Shown here: one piece after another, positions 49,082-61,200 of the stretch
Layout: each line of letters opens with the position of its first letter
How positions within the stretch are numbered: position 1 is the stretch's first letter
Assembly (NCBI RefSeq): GCF_000003815.2
Contig: NC_049986.1
Coordinates: 7,463,665 to 7,527,664, forward strand
Length of the DNA stretch: 64,000 nucleotides
Reading direction: 5' to 3'
Origin: Branchiostoma floridae
Lineage: Eukaryota; Chordata; Leptocardii; Amphioxiformes; Branchiostomatidae
The notes under the pieces: model-generated
What the model was told of the DNA's origin: nothing
The model's input: only the letters and a program-made list of their open reading frames with translations
Databases searched by the model: none
Program-made: the position numbers and the translations under genes

Positions 49082-49312
49082 TAAAGGGATACCACCCCCG
49101 CTATCCCATTTTTTTTTACAAATAGGTAATTCTTGAATCTCTCTTTGGTATAATAAGGGATATTACCCCCCTTATCTAATTCTTTTACAAAAATTACCTA
49201 TTGGTTAAAGAATGGGATAGCGAGGTTGTTATCCCTTTATTATGCTAAAGAGAGAGGTTCAAGAATTACCTATTGGTAAAAAAAATGGGATAGCGGTGGT
49301 GTTATCCCTTTA
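49082..49312. mobile_element. Nested palindromic element, 231 bp
   Basis: The outer ends are TAAAGGGATACCACC and GGTGTTATCCCTTTA, followed by inverted CGCTATCCCATTTTTTTT-type arms. A second inverted pair lies inside (taataagggata near 49152 with gttatccctttatta near 49229), and a taggtaattcttgaa block is also mirrored. It appears to be one foldback inserted into, or duplicated within, another. Confidence 0.7.
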
Positions 49313-49589
49313 TTTTACCAGTAATAGGTTTAAACGGTACGGTAAAAGAGAGGTAACTCCATGAACTCATACGAACTACGATTAGCACCATTTTTTTCAC
49401 TAACACGTTTTTACACGTACAGACAAAATCAGTACTAAATAAATGGACTAAACAATCAAGTCTAGTCTTAACAACGACTTTGAACGTCGAATAGTTGCGA
49501 AAAAGCAATGACTATTCCGCGGTCTGTCTGGGGTCTTAAAGTTGCCTTCGTTTCTGCAGTCTCTAACATGTACTTAGTGCAGGCATGTG

Positions 49590-49790
49590 CAAAAAGCCCC
49601 TTCGCTGCCGTGAGCACCCAGCTCCTTCGCCGAGCATGCAGTCCCTTTGCTGTGAGCACACAGCTCTTTCGCTGCGAGCACACGGGTACTTCGCCGAGCT
49701 CACAGCCCATTCGCTGTGAGCACACTGCTCGTTCACCGAGCAAGGAGCCCTTTCGCTGTGAGCACACAGCTCCTTCGCTAAAGCAGGTTT
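49590..49790 (+). repeat. GAGCACACAGC(TCC)TTCGC minisatellite
   Basis: About seven variant units of roughly 25-30 bp, alternating ctttcgctgtgagcacac and ccttcgccgagc. The open frames across it on both strands owe their repeated motifs to this periodicity. Confidence 0.75.
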
Positions 49791-50707
49791 GTCCCAATGG
49801 TCCTTCGTACATATCGACAAGTGAAAACAATGAACAACGGGGACCACACACAGGAACATCACGCGCGAACACACTTCGCTGTACTTGATCATGGGACCGT
49901 CTCCGGGCTCCTCGGACCATAAAAGGGACAAGGGTTTTCTTTGTTATACAGTGAGTCTAACCTGTATGCCGTGTGAGCATGTGAGAAAAGGTATGTCCAT
50001 ATCGACCCGTGGAATCTAGAGTTGAACGAGAACATACCTTTGCCAACTTGCACAATGGTCAAATTTGGCCCCAAAGTTTCGAACCATTCAAACGCAGAGT
50101 ATCGGGTTACCGGGGCTCCCCCGCGCGCGCTCCGGGGAACCTGACAGTAACTGGAACATCTTCCAACAGATCACGATAGTTAGAAAAGCTTTCTTTTCAG
50201 GGAATGCATAGACCCCAATAAGGTCATCTATGGTTTTCTATGAGGTACTTACGGAATTAAATTAAATTAAATTCAATTATGAGGTACTTAAGAGGTGTCT
50301 CAAGACAAGCTACTAGTGTGACCTCATGTGGTTTAACGTGGTGATGAGTTTTGACAACTGTGTAGTCGCTTGCCTTGAAGCGCTATTCTAGCCAAGTTTT
50401 ATTATCTGCGTCGTGGTGTTGATGAAAATACGCTGTTATTTGATAGCACGTCGTAGTCGTATTTTGGACGTACTTCACTTTCAATTCAGTCAACACTTAT
50501 GCCTCACACACATCGGATCTAGTTCTGTGAACTACGCGTACGTCGAAATAAACATCCAACCTGTATCTGAAATGTTTTGCAAACTGCCCGTTAGCCATCA
50601 TTCTTGCTTATTTGATATCTTCATCGGCAAGTGTTATATGTGAAAAATGTGCAACCAATAGGAAATATTGATTTTAACACCAGGATCCATTTGAGTAATT
50701 ATATATT

Positions 50708-51066
50708 AGGGTGGGTACCGGTACAGAAAATTCAGGTCCAGGTTCGGTCCAGGTCCAGGTCCGGACCTGAACCTCAGATTGTCTGTGAAAACTTGTGAAT
50801 GGACGATACTTAAAAGAATGGCTCATTTCGCTGCAAAGAAACCTGTTTTGTGGAGTATTCGACTCCCCATCATGGCGTTTTAAAATGCTACAAGGCTAAC
50901 TGCCTCTGTACGGTTTACTGTAAAACGAGGTAGAAGTGACTATAGACTCTACTTCGATTCGCCCTTGTCCTTTTCTTCGACCGGTTAAAGCCCTAAAACG
51001 TGTGAATACCTGGTAATATAATCAATTAAGAAAACCCGGTTCTGTACCGGTACCCACCCAATCCTT
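50708..51066. mobile_element. GGTACCGG-ended element, copy 2
   Basis: It starts TAGGGTGGGTACCGGTACAG and ends CTGTACCGGTACCCACCCAA; interior blocks are shared with 34572-35007. Flanking duplication is unclear. Confidence 0.65.
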
Positions 51067-51779
51067 ATTTAAACTATATAATGCTTGCTTGAAGTGTGTT
51101 AAATTCTAACCTAAGTCTAACCTATAACACGTAACAGCGTCCCCTAGTACATCTGCTGATACTGCACTCTGCAGGTACCGGTGTGACATCATCATCATCA
51201 GGTGTACCGCTACGTCCATTTGAAATAGATCTAAATTTTTAAAAAATTAAAAAAATAAATAAATGAAATTTTTTTTTCAGGAACATCCCAGATGTTTCCT
51301 TGCTTCAATACAAAATGAAATGTGTTACACCACCGTTTACTCCCAATGTTGTGTAATGCGTAACCTTTAGGGCATGTTGATTTGATTATATGGATGACAT
51401 ACAATGGGAACCCCAAAACTGATGCGCGCGTGGGTAAAAAAAAATGTGGTAGCAAAGTTGCATTTATCATGATCATGACATTTAAGTGGTCCGGTATGTT
51501 TAACAAATCACTAAACACACAGCGAATGGTACACCGACTAATAGATTCTTCATTTTTGTACTTTTAGTATTTACGTCTTTTTTCTTTCATAGGAATCAAA
51601 TGTTGGCCTTCGAAATTCTATGACATTAGCATCCGTTTCAATTTTCGGCATTAATTTGTTTTATCGTTTTGTAGCTACTTTGTAAGGTTTCCACCTTTGT
51701 AAGATTGAACAGGACGAAAATTGATGCCATCCATATAGTGATATACTACGTTTATGAAGGTTAGACATCCAGGTAAACA

Positions 51780-51919
51780 ATATTCAGATACAATTCAATC
51801 TCTACAACTGGATAAAAGACGTAGTGACGCTGAAGAAGAGTGATGGATGTCAGTCGAAACGTCCGGAAGTAAATATCCGTTTTCTATCCAGTTGCAGAGA
51901 TTGAATTGTATCTGAATAT
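51780..51919. mobile_element. Inverted-repeat element with hammerhead-like core
   Basis: Arms of about 41 bp (51780-51820 and 51880-51919) are inverted with few mismatches; the shared end is TATTCAGATACAATTCAATC. Between them lies CTGAAGA (51830-51836) and CGAAAC (51855-51860), the layout seen in hammerhead-like motifs of Penelope-type retroelements. The canonical core is CTGATGA, so catalytic competence is doubtful. Confidence 0.5.
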
Positions 51920-52232
51920 CCATATTCATATACATATACTAGTAATTAAAACTTATGTGATGAGAATCATTCGTCGGACAGCTTTAAGTAAAATGGCTTC
52001 AGCAAAACTTCGTGAAAGGAATGATGACTGATATGAAATATTTTGGGAAGTCGTGAAATGTGAATACTATAGTAAAGGAGTTGCTACCGCGACAGGTGCA
52101 GAATATTTGACGTCAGAGAGGTCAAAGGTGAAAAGTGAAAGTAAGGCCCCTTCTCGTACCCAGGATCCTCCGTGCACACGCTGTGTTGTACCAAAGCGCC
52201 CTGGGATCGAGATTAGAAAGACCAGATCCAAG

Positions 52233-55200
52233 ATGGCGGCCGATTTGAAGACCGTGCTCCAAAAATATGTAAGAAATTTGCGTTTTTCTGCTGTTTAATC
52301 AAATATTTTCAGTAACAGCATGTAAGGAACTCTCTTTTGTGTTTCTTGGTAAACCCAGACTGTAAAGTTTGCTTATTTAGTGCCTCATTTTCCTGTTAAA
52401 CGTGTCACATGTGCCGACCAAAAATCGTCTGCTATTTTTGCTTCGATGACGGAACATAACAGCTGCATCTACAAAATTTCATGTTTTACCACAATTTATC
52501 ATTTCTTTCTCATCAAAAGAAGGACAGATCCCTCCAAGATGACGACCTTGAACCAGAGGACAAGGATGTCTTCCTCGTGTCTGCTCAGAAATGTCTGGAG
52601 AACGGAGAAGACGACTCGGAAATGTTGCTTCGAGAAGTTTCCAACAAAGCAAATGAGGTAAGCAGATACTGAGATAGTGGGCAGGACTGGGAACGCTGTC
52701 CAGTGTTTGATATGATTATACGTCCGTGTTGAGGTTTTCTATAAGTAAAATAATTATGATTTCACAAGGATGAGCCTTTTTTTCAGTTGGGATGTTTCAA
52801 ATATAATTCCCACATTGATATTGCCAATATTGTAATATACTTGTGGCCTTTTATGTTGCCATCGGAATGATAGATTTTTACTAAAAATTTTAGGTTCAAC
52901 ATCACTTAATACCTGGGATGACTGTAATATAAATATTTACTCCAGACTTTGTAACACTTTTTTTGTAATTGCAAAAGATAATGTCATGTTATATTAAATG
53001 GATATAAATTTTGTAAATGTATTCTTTATACTAAATTATAGCATTTACATTATGGTTACATTTATATATATTGATATTTCTTACCTTTGTCCTTGATTTA
53101 TCCTTGGTGTATTATTGCAGCCAGTAGGTACCCAATCTTAGTAATGAGGCTGTATTAAACATGCTCATGTCACCTCCTCCAACATTGGACCCTCCATTTT
53201 TTGTCCCCCCCGAAAGACGAATGCAATGCCTTACAACATGTCCGAGCTGCGCCGACCCTGGCATCGAACTCGGGCTCACAGATCCATGGAATTGGATGCA
53301 GCAAAGCAGCATTTAGCCATTCAAAAGCGTACATGTAGTGTAGATAGCTTTATTTTTCAGTGTTAAACTATGAAGAACTTCCGTTTGCAGGGTTTTATCC
53401 GTGAGGTAGGATGGGACCTCCTGCCTGTGGTCACACCCTTCCTAACAGCTGGGAAAGCAGCAGACACGGTTCAACAGCACTGCAGGGGTGTGCTGGGGGT
53501 GTTAGCTGAGGTGAGGGTGAGGTACCCTGGTTTTCCAGGGTGAGGATAACGGTGTGCATGTCTTTTCTGTGAGGGAGAGCGAGCTATTCCAAATCCCCCA
53601 TTAATCGTAGCTGGTACGCTTTAATTCAACATTATGCGTTGTCAGTGAATTATTTGTGAAACATAATTGGTCAATTTAATTTTTGTAACATGTTATTTTT
53701 TGCCTCAAATTCATTGGTTTAATCATGACAAATTCCTTGTATCACATAGTAAAACCAGCCTGGGTACTGTCCTATTTAATTTGTTTATATCCAAATTGTT
53801 CTCATTTGTACAATTGTATAGTACTAGTAACTGTCTCTGACAGCCAAAGTCAGTGAAAGTTTCTTAATTTGATACCCTGTCCCCCTCCCTTGTCTCAGGT
53901 GTGCAAGCCTAAGGAGTTTGTACTGGGGATTCTGGAGAAGTTGGAAGGACTGGAAGATGACAACGTCTTTAAGTCACTTCTGCCTCCATTACAAAGAGGT
54001 GAGTAATTAATAAGTCTGATACGCTGTACAATGGGCTGACAGTGTACAAGTATATTGTGGGCACAATGTGTTTTTGCTTGCGTATGACTGTGAGTAGGTA
54101 TCGGTGTGCGTATGCATGTGCTTTTATATAGGCATAAAATATCTTGTAATTGTATTATGTTCATATATCAGTAAAACTTCTACATTTGCAATTGTTTTAA
54201 CGCAATCAGATTTTCACATTGTCAAAAAGTGTGTGAAAGTCTTTCCACCCTTTTTATCATCGAACATCAAAACAAATTCCTTTCAAGCAGTCAGAGTAAT
54301 GCTTCCCCTTACCATTTCCCATACTAGTTCTCCAGAGACTGAGTGGAAAGAGAGCCCACTGCATCGGTCTGACGCTGACCACCCTCCACTCCCACCTGAC
54401 CGAGGTCCCCCTCCCCTCCAAGAAGAAGCCCCAGGACCCAGAGGATGAGTCCTGGAGACAGTTCGGTGTGGACACTCAGGACAAACATGTGGGGAGACTA
54501 CTGGACACTACTGAGGCACTGATGGAGTTTGTCCAACCATTTGTACAGATGGCAAAGAAAGACCCCAACGTAGAGGCAGCTATGAATAAGGTAGGAAATC
54601 ATGAAATCCTATCTTATTTCAACAATTTCATGCATACAATTACACTATTTCTGGTACATTGTTTCTTTCGCTCACACTAGTATTTCATGAGGAAAAGACC
54701 AACCCAGTTACTCTATCCACCTAAGGTGTGAAAATGTTGAAATGCAAAATAGAAACAAAAAGATTCAACAAACATTGAGCCACTCTCTCATTGGTCAAAC
54801 TACTAATTGGCATCCTATAATTGGTTGAACTGCTAATTGTGATGGACAGTCAGAATTGGTCTATTGAATACTGTTGTTGTGAGATATAGAGTTCTCATTT
54901 TTTTACTGGTACATGACAGTTGTTTTTAAGTCAACTGTCTTTGTAATTTCAGGGTAACAAAATGGCTTGCTTTTTTTCATTTTATACGAATTCCAGATTT
55001 GTAGCTGCTTCAAACTGTTCACAATGTTTTTTCTCTTTTACAGGATGAACTGAAAGACTTGGAGATACTTAGAAAGGAACTTGTCAAGTTGTAAGTACAC
55101 TGTGCTTATACCACATCTAGAATTCTTGATCCCTGTTTCATAGTGGAAACCACTACACCAATACAGCCACTTTCTCATTGGTTGAACCTCTAATTGCCAT

Positions 55201-58200
55201 GCGCTATCATTGGTTGAACTGATTGTTGCTACAGACAGTCAGAATCAATCTAATTGATGTATTGAGGAAAGAATTAAGGCCTAGGAAAAAATGCTGTGGT
55301 TCCTGTTTCCCTATCTACCCTAAAGAAAAAAAACTGCTGACCCACTTTAGGGTGGGCTGTAGAGTCACATAGCTTCCAGTTTTATTCAGCCTGCTTCCTA
55401 TTATCATTAAAGTCCTATCTAATGAAGGATAAATGTATCTATTATGCACAACGTTCAAGTTTGACATTGAAAGACACTTAGTATCCTCATGCATTTTTAA
55501 ATTAGTTCACTTTGTTTACCTGCATTGTAATACACCTCACTAGAGTTTGGGCCAACCTAAAAAAATTTACAAGAAAAAAAAGATAACCCATACCTACCGA
55601 CCCTACTGTTTTCCAGACTGAAACAGGAAACACATTGCAACCTTTTTTTCCTAGGGCTAACTATAGTCACAACGCAGACTATAACACATCTAATAAGACT
55701 ATCTAACTATTGCCATTTCTCCAGCCTGACAAGACTGTTCAAGTATCCTCTAGTCTACCTGAACTTGGAGGAACTTCCAGTGAAGGAAGATGAAAACAAG
55801 ACTCAGGAGATGGAAGGGACAGAAGACAATACTCAGGAGGTCCAGCAGAACAGATGCAGACTCTGTGCTGCGACCTGTATGGTCAGTGGCAGTCCTGTGA
55901 TGTTGATTTTGGAGCAGTTGTGTATGATTGAATGTGTATTCTGTTCATCAAAACATGTATTAAAACTGAACTTATAATTTCAAACGGTATTGAAAATGGA
56001 TGATAGGTACAGTCCTTTGTTGCACAACCAAACTGATGTTGATACGTTTCGGTGGCCATTCTGCTACATGTACTTTCCTCAGGCAACACTGACTTACAAA
56101 TTCCCACTGCTAGGTGGTGAGAAGAGAAGAGTGAGAAGAATGCAGTCCCAAATGTGACTTATTAGTGTGTATCCCCCCTAACCATATGGTTAAAGTCTGG
56201 AGTAGATTTTCAGGTCATAAGAATTCATATATAAGAATTGTATTACTCATTTGATAATATGTGCAACCACAGTTTGTTTAGAAATCCTTCAGACAACGTT
56301 TGGTGTTTAGGTTGGTGCCCATCTCCATTTCTATGGCCCTTGGGCCACACAGGCCACCACAATAGGGATGTAGTCCAGTGGTAGTGTGTGCCGTGTGTTC
56401 AACTCTGATATTCTTTCTCTCAAGTTCTGAGCATTAAGCAGAGAAAGCAATAAGTACCATTTTTTAAGCTTGTATTAATATGGCCTCCTTCAGTCAATAT
56501 TGTCCATGGTAAAGTTACCATTTTGAGTTTGTTTTGGAAGTTTGGACAAAATTTCCACAGTTCAAAATCTCACATGTTGCCCCCCTCCCACCCTAGCGCA
56601 AGTACGGAGGGTTCTGGCCTACTTCAGTCATTCTGTTAGTAGTTGCTGACCGTTTTACCTTTTTTCCCGCGCTGGAAACATGCCACAAAGGATAAACAAC
56701 CAAACAGACTCTTCACCAGACGGTTTTCCGAGGAGGATTTACTCATCCAAGTGACCTGAAACACCGACCGACGCAAGAGAAGGAAAACTCAAAGAAACCC
56801 AGCCGGACTCTGGTGGCTGTGAGCAGAGTTAGTGTTAGAAAGGGCATTCAACCGTAAAAACCCCCGCTTCAAATCCTTGCCAAGTCGTGTTCTGTGTTTG
56901 ATTTGCTGCCCCATGCGAAGATGATGGATGGAGAGCAGCAGTTAAACCAAAACGTCTTGGCGACACGTCCAACCCCTGCTACAGGGAAGAACGGACGCTA
57001 AACCGGTCAGAGAGAGAGAGAGAGAGAAAGTCTTAATCAATAGCAGCCCCACAGTGTTGACTGTGGCTAAATAGTCCTATACGAGAATGACAGTCTCTGC
57101 AACATAGGGCACATCTGTAAGCTGACACAGGTCTTTTGCATACTGTAAAATGCAGAAACTTTCGCGGTGGATTAATGTTCGCTGTTTTCGCGGTGACCGC
57201 TTCACCGCAAATTTAAATCCACCGCGAACATTATTCCATAACAGTAAGAGACTACAGTGCATGTTGCTACTGCAAACTTAAAACCACAGCGCAAAGTTCT
57301 TTTTCCCGCTACTGCAAAATTAAATCCCTGTGAACTTAAATGCATTTACAGTAGTTCTTTTTGCAGGATCCGCATTTCTTCTGCCATGTGCATCAGTTTG
57401 CTCCTTAAGCCTAATACTTATTCAAAATGTATGTGTTTTCACGATTTCAGTCATACTTACAAGTGCTAGACCCAAGCTTCTCCCGACTACTGGACCTGTG
57501 CGACCACTACTGTGGGCCTCCCGACATGCGTGTCAAGAGGAAAACAAAATCTGCAGACAAACAACAACAACAAGATGGAGAGGATGAAGAGGAGAAGACA
57601 GAAGAAGAAGATGATGGAAAAGAGGAGGCTTCACTACTAGGGCTGTGCTGCTTTAGCTATCTACTGTTAGTGGAGAACATATTCATAGACAAGATGCCTG
57701 CTGTACTAAGGTTAGTAAGTGTGGATCTGTAAAGTAAAAGTCAGTAATCACTAAGTGTTCACTTAACGGTAGTTGCTTCATTTGGGTTGGCGGAAAACAA
57801 CGCCTGGTTGGCAGAAAAACTGGTATCTTGCATATGGTATTCACAGTTTTTTTCCAGTGGTGGAGGTACCAGATTTTTTGGCCAAACCACATTTTTATGA
57901 TTTGAATCTGAAGTACTCATCAATCATTTAGTTTACATACATGTATGTGGCACTAGAGGTGAGATTATTAGCATATCAATATGTAATATTGACATAATTT
58001 TACAGCTCAACTATCTTTCACCATTGACTATCGGCCTGTTAGGAAAAATGTATTGTTTAAAATACATGTTGATACATGTTTGCTGGATTGTGCCTTTATT
58101 GGTTTATTGTTTAATCTACAGTATCATGTTGTACTTATGGTTGTATAAAATGTACTCCAGCCATGAGTTTCTAGGAGCCATCCATATTGTCCTCATCTGT

Positions 58201-61200
58201 GAAGTACTGAAGAAACCACACAGACCTGTCATCCATAAGGGGTTGGTAAGTAAACTCATTCCTTCCTTCAGTCCTCCTGTCATTTCTTCTATTCATCCAT
58301 CCTTCTATCCTTCCATCTTTCTGTAAATCATCCATCTGTCCGTCTGGCCATCCATTCCATGTTTTTGTCCTTGTAACAGGGCTTTAGCCAGCTCGAATTT
58401 TTTTTCCGTCAGCCAATTACAATCGTCGCGAAAACCGCGAAAATTAATTAGAAGGACTGAACTGAGACCTTGAAAAACGGGTTTTAATGAGATTATCGTA
58501 TGCAAAAGCGCGCCGACACACATTGACAACAATCATAACAATAGCAAAACAAACAGTGTCTGGCTTTTACGGCCGTGGACGGCGTCCCCAAGCCGCCTGT
58601 AGCTTCCACCAAGGATTTTTGTCCGTCAAGGTTGACGGATTTGTTTTAAAATTTTTCCGTCAGACGCAGCAAATTTCCATCAATTGACGGAAAAACGGAC
58701 GCTGGCTAGACCCCTGCCTTGTAGTTTGGTTTACATTATGAACAAAAGGAATGAAACTTAAAGGTGTTCTGTGAGGTGGTTTAACTCCTCTATCAATAAG
58801 GCAGGCATGCGCAGGTGCTGACTGTCATGTTGGTGTACCTATTTGCATATCACTGAATTGTAGCGTAAATCAGTATGTTTGTATTTGATAGAGAAGCATT
58901 CTTCTGGTATTCTCTTCTTTGACTTATAGACAATATTAAGCATTTCATAATGGTTATTTATAGAAGTATCAGAATGTCCTAAAATTCTGACATGCAAATA
59001 GGGACACCAAGATGGTGGCAGACACAGCTATGACATCACATCTACATATATTTGTACCCCATGTTTCAGGAGTTAACCAAGACACTACTGGGTAACCTGG
59101 AACCATTTTGTCTCAGCTATGAGATTCTGGAGCTCCAACCATTTGCAGTGTTGCCTGAGGTGGGTTTTCTGTGCAGAATTAATTAGTATTTTCCCAGAAC
59201 TATCGTAGAGTGGAATTTGTTATCACCAAGTACAGTAGGGGCATCTTCTCTGGATGGTTTTAAAGAACGCTTGCAGATAGATGTGCAAAAGCTAGGTGTG
59301 ACGGGTCGTTCGGTGTAATATAACCAGCTGCTGTCGCGCCGCGTGCCTGCAAAGCTGGTGTGTTACGCTGAACGGCAGTTATACCGGCTGTATAGATACA
59401 GATACAAATACTGAATTTTTTAGTCTCCTGTACTTTATCTAATGTTTAAGTGTCTATCTAATATGTTTTGGCTTAAACTTTGTATTGTGTTCAGACAGGG
59501 CTCTTCAATATTTACAAAGATTGACAATGTTAAAAAATGTTGGATTAATACAAGAAGGAAAGGTACTGTAAAATGAATGTATGCTTTATGTGTCTGCAAT
59601 CCATGTTTCATATTCATATTCAAATTCAAATGTATTCTAAAAGTCACAGAAAAACAAATGTATCTAAAGCACTTAAACCAAGTTAAACCAGTACATGTTA
59701 AGAGAGTTGGGGAGGGGGTAGCATTCTAAAGGTTATCACTGTTGTCTTTTTGTTGATAAGAAAACAAGATTTTCCCCTCTTATTTTCCAGTCCTTGATAC
59801 ATGTCATGGTGCAATGCCCTACTAAATCTCTGGTGAGTATGATCTTTACCTGATTTTCTGGACTTTCATCTTCAAAAGTAAATTATACCCTTGTTTGCTG
59901 TTATTAGTTAGACATTTGGTAAACTGATTTATAAAGTTTTATTATTGTATTCAGACATAGTCAGCAATGCTGTCTTTAATCTGAATTTTGAGCTCTCTGA
60001 TTGTTGTTGCATGGAAAGAGTATGTTGTGATTTTTGAAAATGCACTTAAACAACCTCAAAAATGTTTTTATTCCAGAGAAAGTTAGCCCATGACCTGTTG
60101 ACAGCTTATGTAGACAAGTTTGACTGGAGAGGACGGTACATGTTGCTGAGGTCAGTATTGTGTACCTGGTCATCATTACAAATGTCTAGTCCTACCCCTC
60201 CCGGTAGAGTATTAAGTGCAGTGGTTAGCATTCCCTTGCTCTGAAACTAGAAGCTATGAGTTTAATTACGGCTGTGTCGCTAACTCAACATTCATTGGGA
60301 AGGGTCACGGTGCTTTGAATGGGACATTAACTTTGATTAAACTGTTCACTGTGCTTGTTGAAAAATACTGTAAATACTGTACATAGTGTCTGTCTTTACT
60401 ATCAATTCCAGTTGAAAAATAGCTCTTCATTGAGTTAAACTGGTTCCAGATCACTTTCTGACTGCAACACTGAATAGTTAGCTACTAAAATACATTCATA
60501 ATGTTATGGTTAACTAAAATGGACATTGCATATCATTTCCAAATGACGCAAAGATTAATTTTGGTTGTTATGGTTGTTTTTTCCCCAGGGGTCTGATGGA
60601 GAAGACTGGAGGTCATGCAGGGGTCATGGGTCTGATTGTCGGCAAGGTTAAGGACCAGATAGACGCCTGTCTTAAGGTTCATGCTCTTCAATATTGTATT
60701 GATTTTACATTTAACTTTGTGCCACTTATTGCTGGAAGTTTGCTGTGAGAAGCTTTCGCCAGGCATCCGCCATGGTTTCTTCAGCTCTGAAGAGTCATGT
60801 GACCTGAGGGTTGGAGGTCGCTCTCTCTCAGGTCACATGACTGGACAAGTGTGTTGTAGATGGGGGATAGTCAGTGGCAGCCCTGGTCTCGGTTCTTCAT
60901 CTTCATCATCTTGAGTGCCCTCAATCTTTGTCGTAGATTATTGCGGCACTTTTCGATGGGCGCATTAGCCGGTGCAGGCTGACACTAAGAAAAGCCCTGT
61001 GCAATACTCTATAAATCCGTAATCGTAGTCCAAAGTCCGTACCAGGTCAAAGTCCGTGGGACCCGCCGAGTAGTGTCATACAGTGTTAGGGTAAGCAGGA
61101 GGCATGAGACACGAAGGTGTCTAGTGTGGGTGCCTCTGCAACACTGACTGGCAGACTGTTCCATTCTTTCACTGCTCTTGGAAGGAACTCCCCCTCTCTG

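Larger units (their letters stand above)
48485..52232. other. Intergenic region between divergent CYP2-like gene and GLMN
   Basis: No exon is recognised. It is crowded with repeats: a TIR element at 48697-48964, a nested palindrome at 49082-49312, a GAGCACACAGC minisatellite at about 49590-49790 with inverted copies near 48615-48690, a GGTACCGG-ended element at 50708-51066, and an inverted-repeat hammerhead-like element at 51780-51919. Promoters for both flanking genes should lie at its two ends. Confidence 0.5.

Noticed and set aside
49468-49920. 150-residue frame with repeated VCSQRKG-like motifs
   Set aside because: The repetition comes from the GAGCACACAGC minisatellite, and frames are open on both strands.
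52053-52232. In-frame N-terminal extension of GLMN
   Set aside because: The extra 60 residues have no similarity to glomulin, and the ATG at 52233 matches the known N-terminus with a better start context.
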